Notes: a model not told the origin generated them from the letters alone. Numbered from the stretch's first letter, positions 33,203 to 43,327 are shown. The stretch is 64,000 nt of DNA from 2-02-FULL-55-14 sp964534125 (GCA_964534125.1 CAZHOJ010000001.1:62001-126000), one strand, 5' to 3'. Program-made: numbers and translations.

Positions 33203-33778
33203 TCAATCCGTCTGAGCGAGCAGTTCCTCCACCTTTTGCACGACCTCATCATCGAGCGGCTCCGTGCCAGACATGAATTTCGACACGACCCGACCCTTCC
33301 TGTCCACAAGATATTTCTGGAAGTTCCACTTCACCGGTCCCGCAACGCCCGGCGCCGAGGTGATGTATGCATACAGGGGATGCTGATCGCTTCCCTTCAC
33401 GCTGATCTTGGAGAACATGTCGAACGTGACGCCGTATTCGAGCGTGCAGAACTGCTTGATCTCTTCGTCCGTTCCCGGCTCCTGCCACATGAAGTTATTT
33501 GCAGGAAAGCCGAGGATCATGAATCCCTTGTCCTTGTACCTTTCGTACAGCTTCTGCAGGTCCTCATATTGCGATGTATAGCCACACTTCGACGCCACAT
33601 TGACGATCATCAGCACCTTCCCTGCATACTCTGCAAGGGGACGGTCCTCGCCGTCGATCGTCTTCATCGTGAAATCATACACTGACTTTTTCCCTTCGAC
33701 CGGCCGATCTGGTCTCATAAAGGCTCCAAAGGAAACGATCCCGGCGACCAGGAACGTCGTGAACGAAAATAGTGACAT
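33203..33778 (-). CDS. Glutathione peroxidase-family thiol peroxidase
   Basis: A protein of 191 residues. The peroxidatic residue is cysteine C65 in NVASKCGYT (selenocysteine in the animal enzymes). The catalytic glutamine Q99 lies in FPANNFMWQEPG, and tryptophan sits in PVKWNFQKYLVD. An N-terminal hydrophobic stretch (FSFTTFLVAGIVSFGAF) suggests membrane anchoring or export to the periplasm. Bacterial members generally use thioredoxin. A terminator follows, so it appears to be a single-gene unit. Confidence 0.9.
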   Translation of the reverse strand: MSLFSFTTFLVAGIVSFGAFMRPDRPVEGKKSVYDFTMKTIDGEDRPLAEYAGKVLMIVNVASKCGYTSQYEDLQKLYERYKDKGFMILGFPANNFMWQEPGTDEEIKQFCTLEYGVTFDMFSKISVKGSDQHPLYAYITSAPGVAGPVKWNFQKYLVDRKGRVVSKFMSGTEPLDDEVVQKVEELLAQTD

Positions 33779-33866
33779 GTGATCTCCATGCGGAATGATG
33801 AGCAGAGGTATAACGCCTGCCGGGCAGGCCTGGTTCCCCGGACACAGGACCGGATGCCGGGGCGGA

Positions 33867-36800
33867 TCACTTCAGGAGCATGACCTTCTGTATCGCATGA
33901 CGCGGCCCGGCGGTCAGGCGGATAAAGTACACGCCGCTTGGAACCTCATCTGCCTGCCATGTCCGAAGGTGGATGCCGGCCTCCGCATGACCCGATTCAA
34001 GGGTGGCAACCTCGCGGCCCAGCAGATCATGCACAACGAGGGATATGTCTCCCGACTGCGGCAGACTGAATCTCAGCGTTGTCACAGCATTGAACGGATT
34101 TGGATACGCGTGGTCGAGCCCGAAGGTCAGCGGAACATCCCCATCCTTTGCAACGGAGGTCACGACCTTCGTCGCCCGCACCGCATCCGTGCGGAGCACG
34201 ACTCCTCCCTGGCCCGACGGATCGTTCGATATCTCGACGACGACCGGGCGGAACGCTTCGATCGAATACTCACCGAGCGACACCCAGGCGCCGGAGCCGG
34301 CATTCTGGTCCCGCTGTGAGGAATGGACCAGTTCACCCCCGACAAAGATCCTGTAGGTGGCGTTGGTAGCCGAATTCACCGTCGTCGGATGGATGTATGC
34401 AATGTCGTAGAGCCCCGACTCCCAGACCTGGAAATCGAATGTCGCATGCACTCCCGCGCCGTCCGACACATATGCGAACCTGCTGCTCGTGCCGACCGAC
34501 TGCCCCACGCTCGTATGCCATGTGCCATACTCATGGTACACACCACTGCTGTCGTTGTCGATCACATAGACATCCTGCGGAACGATATCCAGCAGGTTCA
34601 TCTTGATGGCATCCGCCCTGAGGACCGCTCCGCTGGTGTAGTTGCCGTCGTTCCATACGGTGATCGTTACCACGCTGTCAACAGTAAGGTGAAACACGCC
34701 GATGTCGGTCCAGGCGCCGCCGGGGCGCTGCGAAAGATAGATGGACCCCCGATCGGCGCTGCCATCATGTACCGTGTATCTTGCCTTGTCGGTCGCATTT
34801 TCGGAGGATGGCACCATGAAGGCGATGCGGTAGTATCCGGTCTTCCGAACATGCGTCTGGAAGCGCGCGTACTGGCCGCCCGACCGGGAGAGGATCACAT
34901 ACCTGCTCGTCGGACCGTAGGAGGTCACCACGCTGTTGGCCCACGCACCCTGCTCGGTGTAAATCGGACCCGCATCATTGTCGACGATGCGCACCTCCCG
35001 TTCCACGGTCATCCGGAGAGAGATGCGCATATCCTGCATCGCGGGCTCCGCAAAGGAGATCACAGCGGTATCCTGGACAGCGCCGAGAGAATCAGGCAAC
35101 ACCAGACACGCCAGTTCCACAGATCCGGCCGGCGGAATGACAAGCGGGAGCGAAAGCGGATCGACGAGACGGATGACGCGCGCGTCGAAAGCGGATACCG
35201 TGATCGGAAGGAGGCCAGCGTTCTGAACCTGGATCTTCGACTGGATGGTATCTCCCAGCGATACATATCCGAGCGAGAGATCCTTCGTGGTGGTGACCGC
35301 CTTGTACTGCGGCACCAGCGGCGTGACACGCACAACGTCCACGCTCATCGTCGCAGCACCCGTTTCAGCATATCCTGTCAGGGTCACCTCGACATCCTGC
35401 CCCGCCTGGAGCGGGAAGATGCCCGTTTCGATCCATTCTTCGTGAGGGATCTCTGTGTAGATCGTATCAGCGAGAGTGGTCAGGCCCTGAGCGATCCGGA
35501 CACGGTATGCCTGAGGCGAAGAAGATCCCTCCGGGATCTGGAGAAAGATAGCATGCGGCCGGCTTGCGGTGACGGCATGCCTCCATGAGACGCTCGCACT
35601 GTCCCCGAGCGGGACCTGTGCCTGCCGATAGGTCGTTCCCCAGGTCGTCCCCCCCAGCGTGACCCATCCACCACGGAGCTCCAGATATCCAGCCGAAAGG
35701 TCGTCGATGAAGCCGTCGGGAGGCACGAACCGGTGATGCCACGTTGTATAGTTGCCCGAAGTGTCAGTGGCTGCCACGGCAATATGCGCAAGTTGCGCCG
35801 TATCCATTGGCTGAGCGGAGATCCATTCTGTCGCGCTCACAGGCGTCATTGGAACCTGCCAGTACTCCTCGCCGAGGGACTTGGCCGCAACGAACGGGAC
35901 CGGCTGAAAGAGGGGCTCATCGGTCACGATGCGGACATAGATAGAGGAGCCTGAGCCCTCGAACGTGGCTGTCACGACGGGCGGAAGCGAGTCTGTCAAT
36001 CTGAGGAACCTTTGCATCCCTTCGACCGCAGTGGTGAACCGAAAATTGACGCCCGGATACGCGACAGCAAGGGTCTCCAGCACTGCATTGGTCCGCCTCA
36101 GGTTATCGAAGATGTTGTCGTCGGGCAGGTGGTCCCACAGGCACATGATCTGGTCGTTCCCGGCATCGGCCTGCTGGAAGGCAGGTTCAAGCCTGTCCCT
36201 TGTGGTGCTGTACAACGAGAGCGACCGGAGGTTCCACCCGCGCCCCGGCCCGGGGACCTGATAGTCATTCGGGTCCGGATGATATGGCACCCAGGTCGAG
36301 GGAGCTCTTGACCAGTCGATGATGTTGTCTGTCGGCTCCGTGTCGGACACCTTCCGGGACGGATATGCGTTGTGCATCGAGTATGGCAGAACCTCGTCGA
36401 GACGCTGCTGCCATGCATTGTCCATGAAATGCCATCCGCTCCTGAACGAGACCGGGAACTCATCCTCCTCGATCAGCTGCTGGGCGAGCGTGAAGTCGAA
36501 ATCCTCGCGGCACTCGTCGAACGTCCTCGACTGATTCCACCACCACGTTCCGTCCCCGTCATAGTCCGACCAGAAGAACGTATGATAGTGCAGGCTCAGC
36601 TCGTCTCCCCACTTCTGCATCGGGGAGAGATAGTACTTCTTCATCAGGTACATCGTCATAATGTTGGCATAGGGGACGTTGGTGTTCGTCCCGTCGCGGA
36701 AAATGCTCCCCGACATCATCCACCAGGTCATGATCAGCGGCGTCCCGTACGAGTCCCTGATCTCGTTCCGGAACGCGTCGGTCATGATGGCGGCCGCATT

Positions 36801-37007
36801 CTCTGCCGGCGACGTGTACAGGGTCAGCCCATACGTCGGGAACCGTTTCCCCGTATCCATGCCGGTCCAGATGGCAGTGTCGGAACCGTAGACGATGTAG
36901 ACGACGCCCTTCTCCTGAGCGGCGGTAACCAACGAGAGCATCGTCACGATAAAGAGCGTGCGGAGGGAGCGGGAGAGAGTATCGAACAGCTGGCAATTGG
37001 AATGCAT
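33867..37007 (-). CDS. Large T9SS-exported protein with golvesin-like domains
   Basis: A protein of 1046 residues with a signal peptide (ends near TAAQ). Residues 35-340 form a globular domain with ELSLHYHTFFWSDYDGDG and MCLWDHLPDD, faintly like polysaccharide deacetylase barrels. Residues 433-565, 672-805 and 812-945 look like related jelly-roll domains; the last two share VIDNDxxGxY and VLRADA/VLRTDA and match the golvesin C-terminal-like type. An Ig-like piece lies at 570-670. The end (AYPNPFNAVTTLRFSLPQSG to QKVMLLK) is a type IX secretion sorting domain, so the protein is exported and cell-surface linked. Enzyme activity is unproven. Confidence 0.8.
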   Translation of the reverse strand: MHSNCQLFDTLSRSLRTLFIVTMLSLVTAAQEKGVVYIVYGSDTAIWTGMDTGKRFPTYGLTLYTSPAENAAAIMTDAFRNEIRDSYGTPLIMTWWMMSGSIFRDGTNTNVPYANIMTMYLMKKYYLSPMQKWGDELSLHYHTFFWSDYDGDGTWWWNQSRTFDECREDFDFTLAQQLIEEDEFPVSFRSGWHFMDNAWQQRLDEVLPYSMHNAYPSRKVSDTEPTDNIIDWSRAPSTWVPYHPDPNDYQVPGPGRGWNLRSLSLYSTTRDRLEPAFQQADAGNDQIMCLWDHLPDDNIFDNLRRTNAVLETLAVAYPGVNFRFTTAVEGMQRFLRLTDSLPPVVTATFEGSGSSIYVRIVTDEPLFQPVPFVAAKSLGEEYWQVPMTPVSATEWISAQPMDTAQLAHIAVAATDTSGNYTTWHHRFVPPDGFIDDLSAGYLELRGGWVTLGGTTWGTTYRQAQVPLGDSASVSWRHAVTASRPHAIFLQIPEGSSSPQAYRVRIAQGLTTLADTIYTEIPHEEWIETGIFPLQAGQDVEVTLTGYAETGAATMSVDVVRVTPLVPQYKAVTTTKDLSLGYVSLGDTIQSKIQVQNAGLLPITVSAFDARVIRLVDPLSLPLVIPPAGSVELACLVLPDSLGAVQDTAVISFAEPAMQDMRISLRMTVEREVRIVDNDAGPIYTEQGAWANSVVTSYGPTSRYVILSRSGGQYARFQTHVRKTGYYRIAFMVPSSENATDKARYTVHDGSADRGSIYLSQRPGGAWTDIGVFHLTVDSVVTITVWNDGNYTSGAVLRADAIKMNLLDIVPQDVYVIDNDSSGVYHEYGTWHTSVGQSVGTSSRFAYVSDGAGVHATFDFQVWESGLYDIAYIHPTTVNSATNATYRIFVGGELVHSSQRDQNAGSGAWVSLGEYSIEAFRPVVVEISNDPSGQGGVVLRTDAVRATKVVTSVAKDGDVPLTFGLDHAYPNPFNAVTTLRFSLPQSGDISLVVHDLLGREVATLESGHAEAGIHLRTWQADEVPSGVYFIRLTAGPRHAIQKVMLLK

Positions 37008-37012
37008 GATGA

Positions 37013-37519
37013 TCAGAAGGGATACAGACGAAGGTCTCTGCCAGACAATCGCTTGGCAATCTGGATGACCTGTCCAAGATGATACGAAAAATGCTCTACG
37101 GCGTGATACACGGCTTCGAGAGCTGTCACGTCATAGGCCTGAATGTGGCGCTTCCGGAGGAGTTCTTCCTTCCCGACCGCGCCGATGACCGCGCAGGCTT
37201 CCTCGACGGTCCGATGGAGGGACGCGAGGAGTTCCTCCTTCGTCGCTGCTCCGGTCGTGGAAAACTCTGCCTCCCGGATACGCGCATCCGGCGCTCCGCC
37301 CACCCCGGCGATGATCCATTGCCTGAGGTTTCCTTCCATATGAAGCAGGATGTTGCCGGGACTGTTCAGGGACGGGCTGTCCGCGGTCCAGAGGTCCGCT
37401 TCCGGGACGAACATGAAAGCTTTTGAGAGACGCGGAAGGAAGTCAGAACGAAGTTTGGTCGCAGAGAGGCGCAGGAAATGGGTGGCTGGATCCTGTCCCG
37501 ATGGATCGACGGGGATCAT
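37013..37519 (-). CDS. DinB-like (DUF1572-type) four-helix protein
   Basis: A protein of 168 residues. Conserved histidines of the DinB/YfiT-like metal site appear as LLHMEGNLRQWI near residue 60 and as AVYHAVEHFSYHLGQVI near residue 138. Members are metal-binding thiol transferases or damage-inducible proteins of mostly unknown role. Its start overlaps the stop of arfB (ATGA), and it ends five bases before the T9SS protein's start. Confidence 0.8.
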   Translation of the reverse strand: MIPVDPSGQDPATHFLRLSATKLRSDFLPRLSKAFMFVPEADLWTADSPSLNSPGNILLHMEGNLRQWIIAGVGGAPDARIREAEFSTTGAATKEELLASLHRTVEEACAVIGAVGKEELLRKRHIQAYDVTALEAVYHAVEHFSYHLGQVIQIAKRLSGRDLRLYPF

Positions 37520-37950
37520 GGTCCATCATCGGGTGCTGGCGGCTTCCGGTTGCTTTTCGTGCCGGACCGTTTCCGTTTCTCGTCCAGCCGCTTCTCCACC
37601 GCCTGTCTGCCCGGGCGGGTCCGCCTGCGTTCTTTCTCCGGCACCAGGGCCTCACGGATCTCTTCGAGCGCCATCCGCAGAACGTCCTCCTTGTTCTGTC
37701 CCTGACTCCGGAACCGCTGCGATACGAAGTGCAGCCGGCCGCGCGTGTCAAGGCGGTTCTGCAATTTCGACCTCAGAGCCTCCACCTGTGATCCGGTCAG
37801 CCCTGCGATGCCATCGAGATCGATGGCAAGCTCGACGCGCGTATCGAGCTTGTTGACGTTCTGGCCGCCGGGGCCGGAGCTGCGCGAAGTGCGGAAACGG
37901 TGTGACCGCTCAGGGATGAAGATGCCGGTCTCTATATGGATGTCCGGCAT
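37516..37950 (-). CDS. arfB: Alternative ribosome-rescue factor ArfB (YaeJ-type)
   Basis: A protein of 144 residues with the release-factor GGQ at residues 28-30 (SSGPGGQNVNKLDTRVEL). The C-terminal tail is strongly basic (EKERRRTRPGRQAVEKRLDE onward), which in ArfB enters the empty mRNA channel. It frees peptidyl-tRNA from ribosomes stalled without a stop codon. Length matches the family. TGAGGT lies before ATG 37950, and it is coupled to the DinB-like gene. Confidence 0.92.
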   Translation of the reverse strand: MPDIHIETGIFIPERSHRFRTSRSSGPGGQNVNKLDTRVELAIDLDGIAGLTGSQVEALRSKLQNRLDTRGRLHFVSQRFRSQGQNKEDVLRMALEEIREALVPEKERRRTRPGRQAVEKRLDEKRKRSGTKSNRKPPAPDDGP

Positions 37951-37958
37951 ATCGGACC

Positions 37959-38456
37959 TCAGAAGAAGTAGTAGTGGACCGCAAGCTGCGGGAGAGGTAA
38001 GACAGTCCCGTTCGAAGAATACACGAACTGGCCCTCGATCGTGGCGTGGAGCGCTCCCTGGATCTGGAACTCTCCGCCGATGCCCGCTCCCAGCCGGAAC
38101 GGACCTTCGACCGTGTTGCTCCCGTCACCGGAATAGAAGTAGCCCGTCGATCCGACGAAGAAGAACCGTGTCGCGTCCCCTCTCACGAGGTCGTACTGAT
38201 ACTCTGCTCCGGCACTCATCAGAAGCTTCGACTGCGTCTTGACGATGCCGAACACGCCCTGGAAGGACATCTTGGAGGGAAGGTGCGCTCGAAAACTGAA
38301 ACCGACCCCTGAGGCCCATCCCCCCGAGAATCCGAGTCCATATACGGTCTTTCCGAGGCTGGATGCCTTTTGGAGGCCTGTCGTGCTCACCTGCGCGCCG
38401 GCCGGCTGGACCAGACAGACCATAGAGAACAGAGCAGATATCAGGAGTCTTTTCAT
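37959..38456 (-). CDS. Small outer-membrane beta-barrel protein
   Basis: A protein of 165 residues with a signal peptide (MKRLLISALFSMVCLVQPAGAQ). The body alternates aromatic and glycine strands (YGLGFSGGWASGVGFSFRAHL, FFVGSTGYFYSG) and ends in a terminal phenylalanine (VHYYFF), as barrels recognised by BamA do. The frame is open to 38510, but the start with a signal peptide is at 38456. The role is unknown. Confidence 0.7.
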   Translation of the reverse strand: MKRLLISALFSMVCLVQPAGAQVSTTGLQKASSLGKTVYGLGFSGGWASGVGFSFRAHLPSKMSFQGVFGIVKTQSKLLMSAGAEYQYDLVRGDATRFFFVGSTGYFYSGDGSNTVEGPFRLGAGIGGEFQIQGALHATIEGQFVYSSNGTVLPLPQLAVHYYFF

Positions 38457-38535
38457 CGTTGGGCGTTCTTCCTTGGAATCAGCAGTAAAATACCGATTTC
38501 CTGAGAACAATCAAAGAATACCCGTGGATGGGATG

Positions 38536-40806
38536 TCAGAACTCCGCGCTGATGCCGATCGACGGGAGGATGCCAATCGACTGGTTTACCTCTGCCTGCT
38601 GCGTCCGGGTATTGTACCGCGGGACATCCAGCGGCTGACGGTTGTAGATGTTCTGCACATCGACATAGGTGATCAGTGTCCAGGAATCGAACTGCCATCT
38701 GCGGTCAACACGAACATCCAGACTATGGTTCGTGCCTACTCGTGCCGTGTTGTATTCTGCCGGTGACTGCACGCCACCCGGGCCGAACGGTGTGTACGGC
38801 CGGCCTGTCGCCAGCCTGAATTTCGTGCTGATCTCCCAATGCTCATTGAAGATGTACCCCCCACCGACGTTCAGGATCCAGTGCTGGTCGAACGAGCCGG
38901 GACGGGAGATGCCGTCCAGCGCCACGAATTCGGCCGTATTGTAACTCACGCTGACCGTGCCGTAGCAGGGCACTTCCGAAAGCCTCTTCTGGACGAGCAA
39001 TTCGATCCCCTGCGACCTTCCTGTCCCTGCGCTCGTCAGCGGGTCGAAGCCGAACGAGGCGAATCCTTCCTCGGAACCGCCAAAACCGGCTCCGGTATTG
39101 GCCATCACCAGGTACGGCCGCGTCAGGCTTGCCGGATAGTCACTATAGTTCTTTCTGTATACCTCGATGCTTACCCTCGTATCGGGCCGCAACAGATAAT
39201 CTGCACCCAGAATGTACTGATTGACCCCGATGGGCTTCAGCCCGCGATTGAAGGGATTGCCGGCCAGCCAGACATATGAAGGAGACTGATAATAGCGTCC
39301 GACAGAACCGTTCAGGTTGAGCGTCGGCAGCAGGGCATACGTGAAGGAAAACCTGGGCGCCAGAGTGAACGGCTTGTCGATCAGGTCGAAGTAGTCTGCC
39401 CGGACCCCGCCCGTCAGGCGCCAGTCGCCGAGCGATTGCGAGAACTGAACGTATCCGGCTGCCTTCCATGCGTCCGTGCCGTACGAACGGGAGATCGAGA
39501 GCGAATCCCCGAAACTCGACTCGAATGCCGGAATGATCACAGCATTGTCGAAGCTAATGAATTTCGACTGCACACCGCCGCTGAGCTCGCTTCCGGTGCC
39601 AATAAGCCATACGACATCGCCCCGGAGCGTGTTCTCGATCTCTCTGGAGGAACTCCCAAAGATCGGGTTGAGCAGCGAATCGCTTTGCAGGTAATCGAAG
39701 GACACATCGACCCGGCTGAACGTGACAGACGTGTATCCGGACGTGAAGAGATGCCTCCATGTCGCTCCCGCAACCACCTGGTCCTGGTCGCTTCCCAGCA
39801 CCCGTGAATTGTCGAACCGCTGCTCTTCGGTGTCGTTGAAGAATCGTACGTTGTCGAGCACGCCGATCCCTATGATACTCAGCTCATCATTCTGCCCCAG
39901 CCGGTAATCCGCCTTGCCGAGAAAGTCCCAGTACTCAGGAACGAACCCGAATCCAGCGGCTTTGAAAATGAAATCAAGATAGCTCCGCCGTGCCGAGAAG
40001 ATGAAACTGCCCTTACTGCTCATAGGCCCCTCGAGATTCAACCCGAACTGCGAGGCAGAAATGGTGGCCTTGCCACCGAGATGATCGGTACGTCCTTCGC
40101 GAAGGTTGATGGTCAGGACGGATGAAAGCTTATCGCCGTATCGAGCAGCGAAACCACCGGTGGAGAAGCGGGTGTCGCGGACGAAATCAAGGTTGATGTA
40201 GCTGAGCGGCCCTCCGCTTGCTCCCTGTGTTCCGAAGTGGTTGATGTTCGGGACCTCGATATTGTCGATGACGAAGAGGTTCTCGGACGGAGCGCCGCCG
40301 CGTACGATGAGGTCATTTCTGCCCGCCTGCACCTGGGCAACGCCCGGCAGGATCGAGATGGCCCGAACGACATCTTCCAGTCCGCCGGGAAGGCGACGGA
40401 TCTCCTCATTGGACTGTGACAGCGTACTGACCGGCTTGTCCGGGAGCTTCTGAAAATACGAGGCAGTGACGCTCACCCCCTCGACCTCCACAAGAGACTC
40501 GATGATGTCGATGCGCAATTCTGCGGGCCGCGACGGAGAGACCACAACGTCCGTGCGCACGTTGGGTGAGTAGCCGACGGAAGTGACGCGGACGATATAC
40601 GTGCCGGACGGAACGTTACGGACCTCAAATACTCCGTCAAGATCAGTGGACGCGCCGAGAGTCGTGCCGACGAGAAGGACGTTGGCGCCGAATACTGGCT
40701 CCTGCGTCGAACTATTGACGACCCGGCCTTTGATGACGCCTTTCTCATCCAACTCAGCGGATTGAAGGCCTGAAACAAGGACAAGAAGAACAGCAAGCTT
40801 ACGCAT
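38536..40806 (-). CDS. TonB-dependent receptor
   Basis: A protein of 756 residues. A signal peptide is followed by a CarboxypepD_reg-like domain (IKGRVVNSSTQEPVFGANVLL) and then a plug with GLEDVVRAISILPGVAQVQ and LIVRGGAPSENLFVIDNIE. The barrel ends in IGILPSIGISAEF. It resembles outer-membrane receptors that import siderophores, oligosaccharides or peptides. No lipoprotein partner is adjacent. The 176-base spacer up to 40982 holds AT-rich leader sequence but no gene. Confidence 0.88.
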   Translation of the reverse strand: MRKLAVLLVLVSGLQSAELDEKGVIKGRVVNSSTQEPVFGANVLLVGTTLGASTDLDGVFEVRNVPSGTYIVRVTSVGYSPNVRTDVVVSPSRPAELRIDIIESLVEVEGVSVTASYFQKLPDKPVSTLSQSNEEIRRLPGGLEDVVRAISILPGVAQVQAGRNDLIVRGGAPSENLFVIDNIEVPNINHFGTQGASGGPLSYINLDFVRDTRFSTGGFAARYGDKLSSVLTINLREGRTDHLGGKATISASQFGLNLEGPMSSKGSFIFSARRSYLDFIFKAAGFGFVPEYWDFLGKADYRLGQNDELSIIGIGVLDNVRFFNDTEEQRFDNSRVLGSDQDQVVAGATWRHLFTSGYTSVTFSRVDVSFDYLQSDSLLNPIFGSSSREIENTLRGDVVWLIGTGSELSGGVQSKFISFDNAVIIPAFESSFGDSLSISRSYGTDAWKAAGYVQFSQSLGDWRLTGGVRADYFDLIDKPFTLAPRFSFTYALLPTLNLNGSVGRYYQSPSYVWLAGNPFNRGLKPIGVNQYILGADYLLRPDTRVSIEVYRKNYSDYPASLTRPYLVMANTGAGFGGSEEGFASFGFDPLTSAGTGRSQGIELLVQKRLSEVPCYGTVSVSYNTAEFVALDGISRPGSFDQHWILNVGGGYIFNEHWEISTKFRLATGRPYTPFGPGGVQSPAEYNTARVGTNHSLDVRVDRRWQFDSWTLITYVDVQNIYNRQPLDVPRYNTRTQQAEVNQSIGILPSIGISAEF

Positions 40807-40982
40807 GTCTTGGAGACCTACATTAGTATTGGAAGGATACTGCCTGAACTGATTCTCAGAAGAACCCTGAAAACAACCTGAAAATGAAGGTTTTCGATGG
40901 CAGTCAAGGAGTATAACGAACCAGCCGGAGGGTTAGTTCCGCCAAATCGTGCAAATCGTGCATAAATGGAAAAGCAGTGCTT

Positions 40983-41936
40983 CTATAGTACGAGCAGATT
41001 GCCGTCCTTCATGATCTGTTGATCGTCAAGCCAAACCGACGGCTTTCTGATCAGTCCATCGAGATGACTCTGGACCCGGACCTTCCCTCCCATAGAGATA
41101 TTGTCTCCGAAGGCGATGTGTATGGTCCCCATGACCTTCTCATCTTCGAGGATGACGCCGGTGATCTGCGCTTTATCGTTCGTCCCGATGCCGAACTCTG
41201 CCACCGAGCGCGCCAGACGTCCGTGGATCGCCCACAGGTCTTCGAGCTTCTTCGCTTCAGCGCCCTTCACTTCTTCGGCATATCCTTTTCGTACAGTGAT
41301 CGTCAACGGCGACGACAGCATCCCTATACCTGCCATCGATCCGTCTATGACGACCGTTCCTTCAGACTGATCCTCGAGCGGAGCGAGGAATGCTTCACCG
41401 GTGGGCAGGTTCCCCGCCTTCCCCTTTTCCCGGAACAGGCCATGCGACGCGATCGTAGTCCTCCCCTTGACCGGCATCGTGATGTTCGTGCCCGCAGGCG
41501 ACGTCACCTTGATGACCTCTGTCTTGTCGAGCAGCTCCTTCAGCTTGTTCGTCCGTTCGGCGATGGCGAAGTAATCGGCATTCATGCATCGCACCATGAC
41601 CTCCTCGGTGATCCCCGGCAGTGTCGCGATGCGAACACCGAGCGCCTGTGCAGATCGTTTCGCATCCGTGTGGGTCATGGACATGCTCGTGGGACAGAAG
41701 ACGAGGTCCGCCTTCTTCATCAGCTCAGCCACCTCATCCGGCGGTTCCTCCCCCGGCACCCTGCGCGGCGTGATCTCCACGAGGAACACCGGATTGCCCG
41801 AATCCCTGACCACATCGAAGATGGCTTGCCCCACCGTGCGGCACGGTGCGTCCGTAATGACGATAACTTTCTCACCTTCCTTCATGCCCATGCAGTCGCG
41901 GGCAGCGATCAATGATGCATTATGGAGTGGGTCCAT
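40983..41936 (-). CDS. M29-like leucyl aminopeptidase (COG2309-type)
   Basis: A protein of 317 residues. The C-terminal block GTIHIAFGDNISMGG, then HLDGLIRKPSVWLDDQQIMKDG, matches the metal-binding end of M29 aminopeptidases, including the His-x-Asp pair. The N-terminal half (GEKVIVITDAPCRTVGQAIFD) is typical of the COG2309 group, which is about 80 residues shorter than classical aminopeptidase T. ATG 41936 has GAAGGA nine bases before it and overlaps the end of the MFS gene by 17 bases. The cluster suggests peptide catabolism. Confidence 0.8.
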   Translation of the reverse strand: MDPLHNASLIAARDCMGMKEGEKVIVITDAPCRTVGQAIFDVVRDSGNPVFLVEITPRRVPGEEPPDEVAELMKKADLVFCPTSMSMTHTDAKRSAQALGVRIATLPGITEEVMVRCMNADYFAIAERTNKLKELLDKTEVIKVTSPAGTNITMPVKGRTTIASHGLFREKGKAGNLPTGEAFLAPLEDQSEGTVVIDGSMAGIGMLSSPLTITVRKGYAEEVKGAEAKKLEDLWAIHGRLARSVAEFGIGTNDKAQITGVILEDEKVMGTIHIAFGDNISMGGKVRVQSHLDGLIRKPSVWLDDQQIMKDGNLLVL

Positions 41937-43296
41937 GCGTCTCGTCCTTCGATTGTATTGTGATCGTCTCGAGCCCGTGGGCGTCCGGTCCGGTCTCCGC
42001 ACGACGCAACAAGTACGAGAACAGCAATCCGAACACTCCCAGTGCAGTGAACAGCCACATGCCGGCGGCATATCCGGACGGATTGTCCGGACCCGCCATG
42101 AACATGTCGTTCAGCAGCCCGATGAGCCATGGAACGGCTGCCATGCCAAGTTGCTGACACAGGGTCATCAGTGAATACCCCGTCCCGAGACGGCTTTGCT
42201 CGACAATGTAGGCGACCGCCGGCCACATGATGGCAGGGATGAGTGAGAACGCGATCCCCAAAAGCGACATCACGATGAGAAGCGTCAGAGGAAGCGACAC
42301 CTCATCGAAGAACGGGAGCTGAAGCGTCACGTCCGGGCCGGGGGGTGCATATGTGACCACGAGGAAGAGCGGCAGGATCATGATGGTCCCCATGGTCATA
42401 AAGAGGGACCTCTTCCCGATCCTGTCGACCAGCAGCCCGAACAACGGCGTGGCGATCATGGCCGACATCGGAAGGAAACTGTTCAGGAATCCGCCGGCTT
42501 CCCGCGACAGCCCGTGCGCCTCGATGAAGTACTTGATGGCGAAGGCACGGAACGGAAAGATCGTCGAATAGAACACAACGCACAGGCCGACGACATACCA
42601 GTAGGACTTACTGAACGTGAACAGCCCCTTCAGTTCGAACTTGTCCGTATCCCCCTGCGAGCCGAGGTCATAGACCTTCTCTGCCCTGGCCTCGAGGATC
42701 CAGTTCAGAACACCCCCGACGACACAGGTGGTCGCGACCATCGTCGCCAGCCATAACGGGTCCTGCCACGAGTCGAACGATGACCGCGCCCACGCAGGCG
42801 ACCAGTCCGCAGCAACGGACCCGAGCCGTGCGAAGGTGAGGTTGAGCCCGAAGGCGAAACTGAGCTCTTTTCCCTTGAACCACTTCGCCAGGGCCGTGGT
42901 GACCGCGACGATCAGCGGTTCAGCCCCGATGCCCAGGAGGAAGCGTCCCAGCAGCATGATCTCGATCTCGGGCGAGGAGGCTGTTACGAACGCAGCGAAC
43001 AGGCAGATCGCGCCGAACCAGAGGATCGACTTCTTCGTGCCGAACCGGTCGATGATATACCCGCCGACAAGGAGCACGATGATCGCCGCTATGCTATAGA
43101 CCGTGTACAGCAGTCCCAGCTGCTGGTCGGTGAATCCGAGCTGTTCTTTGAGCAGGTCGAACACCGGCCCCGTGGAATCGTACACGTAATAGTTGCCGAA
43201 CATCCCGAGGCTTATCGCGATCAGGACGATCCAGCGGTACACCACCGATGGCGGCGGTTTGGCGGGGACGTGTCCCGCTGCTATGTCGTTCGTCAT
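41920..43296 (-). CDS. MFS transporter, 12 helices
   Basis: A protein of 458 residues with about 12 hydrophobic segments. GGYIIDRFGTKKS after helix 2 and LLVDRIGKRSLF after helix 8 are the duplicated MFS loop motif (DRxGxR/K). The substrate is not evident from sequence. Its position between dipeptidase pepD and an aminopeptidase hints at amino acids or peptides. The 3' end overlaps the aminopeptidase start, so they are coupled. Confidence 0.88.
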   Translation of the reverse strand: MTNDIAAGHVPAKPPPSVVYRWIVLIAISLGMFGNYYVYDSTGPVFDLLKEQLGFTDQQLGLLYTVYSIAAIIVLLVGGYIIDRFGTKKSILWFGAICLFAAFVTASSPEIEIMLLGRFLLGIGAEPLIVAVTTALAKWFKGKELSFAFGLNLTFARLGSVAADWSPAWARSSFDSWQDPLWLATMVATTCVVGGVLNWILEARAEKVYDLGSQGDTDKFELKGLFTFSKSYWYVVGLCVVFYSTIFPFRAFAIKYFIEAHGLSREAGGFLNSFLPMSAMIATPLFGLLVDRIGKRSLFMTMGTIMILPLFLVVTYAPPGPDVTLQLPFFDEVSLPLTLLIVMSLLGIAFSLIPAIMWPAVAYIVEQSRLGTGYSLMTLCQQLGMAAVPWLIGLLNDMFMAGPDNPSGYAAGMWLFTALGVFGLLFSYLLRRAETGPDAHGLETITIQSKDETHGPTP

Positions 43297-43327
43297 CGTT
43301 CTCTCGTATCCGGGATGAAGACCGGCG

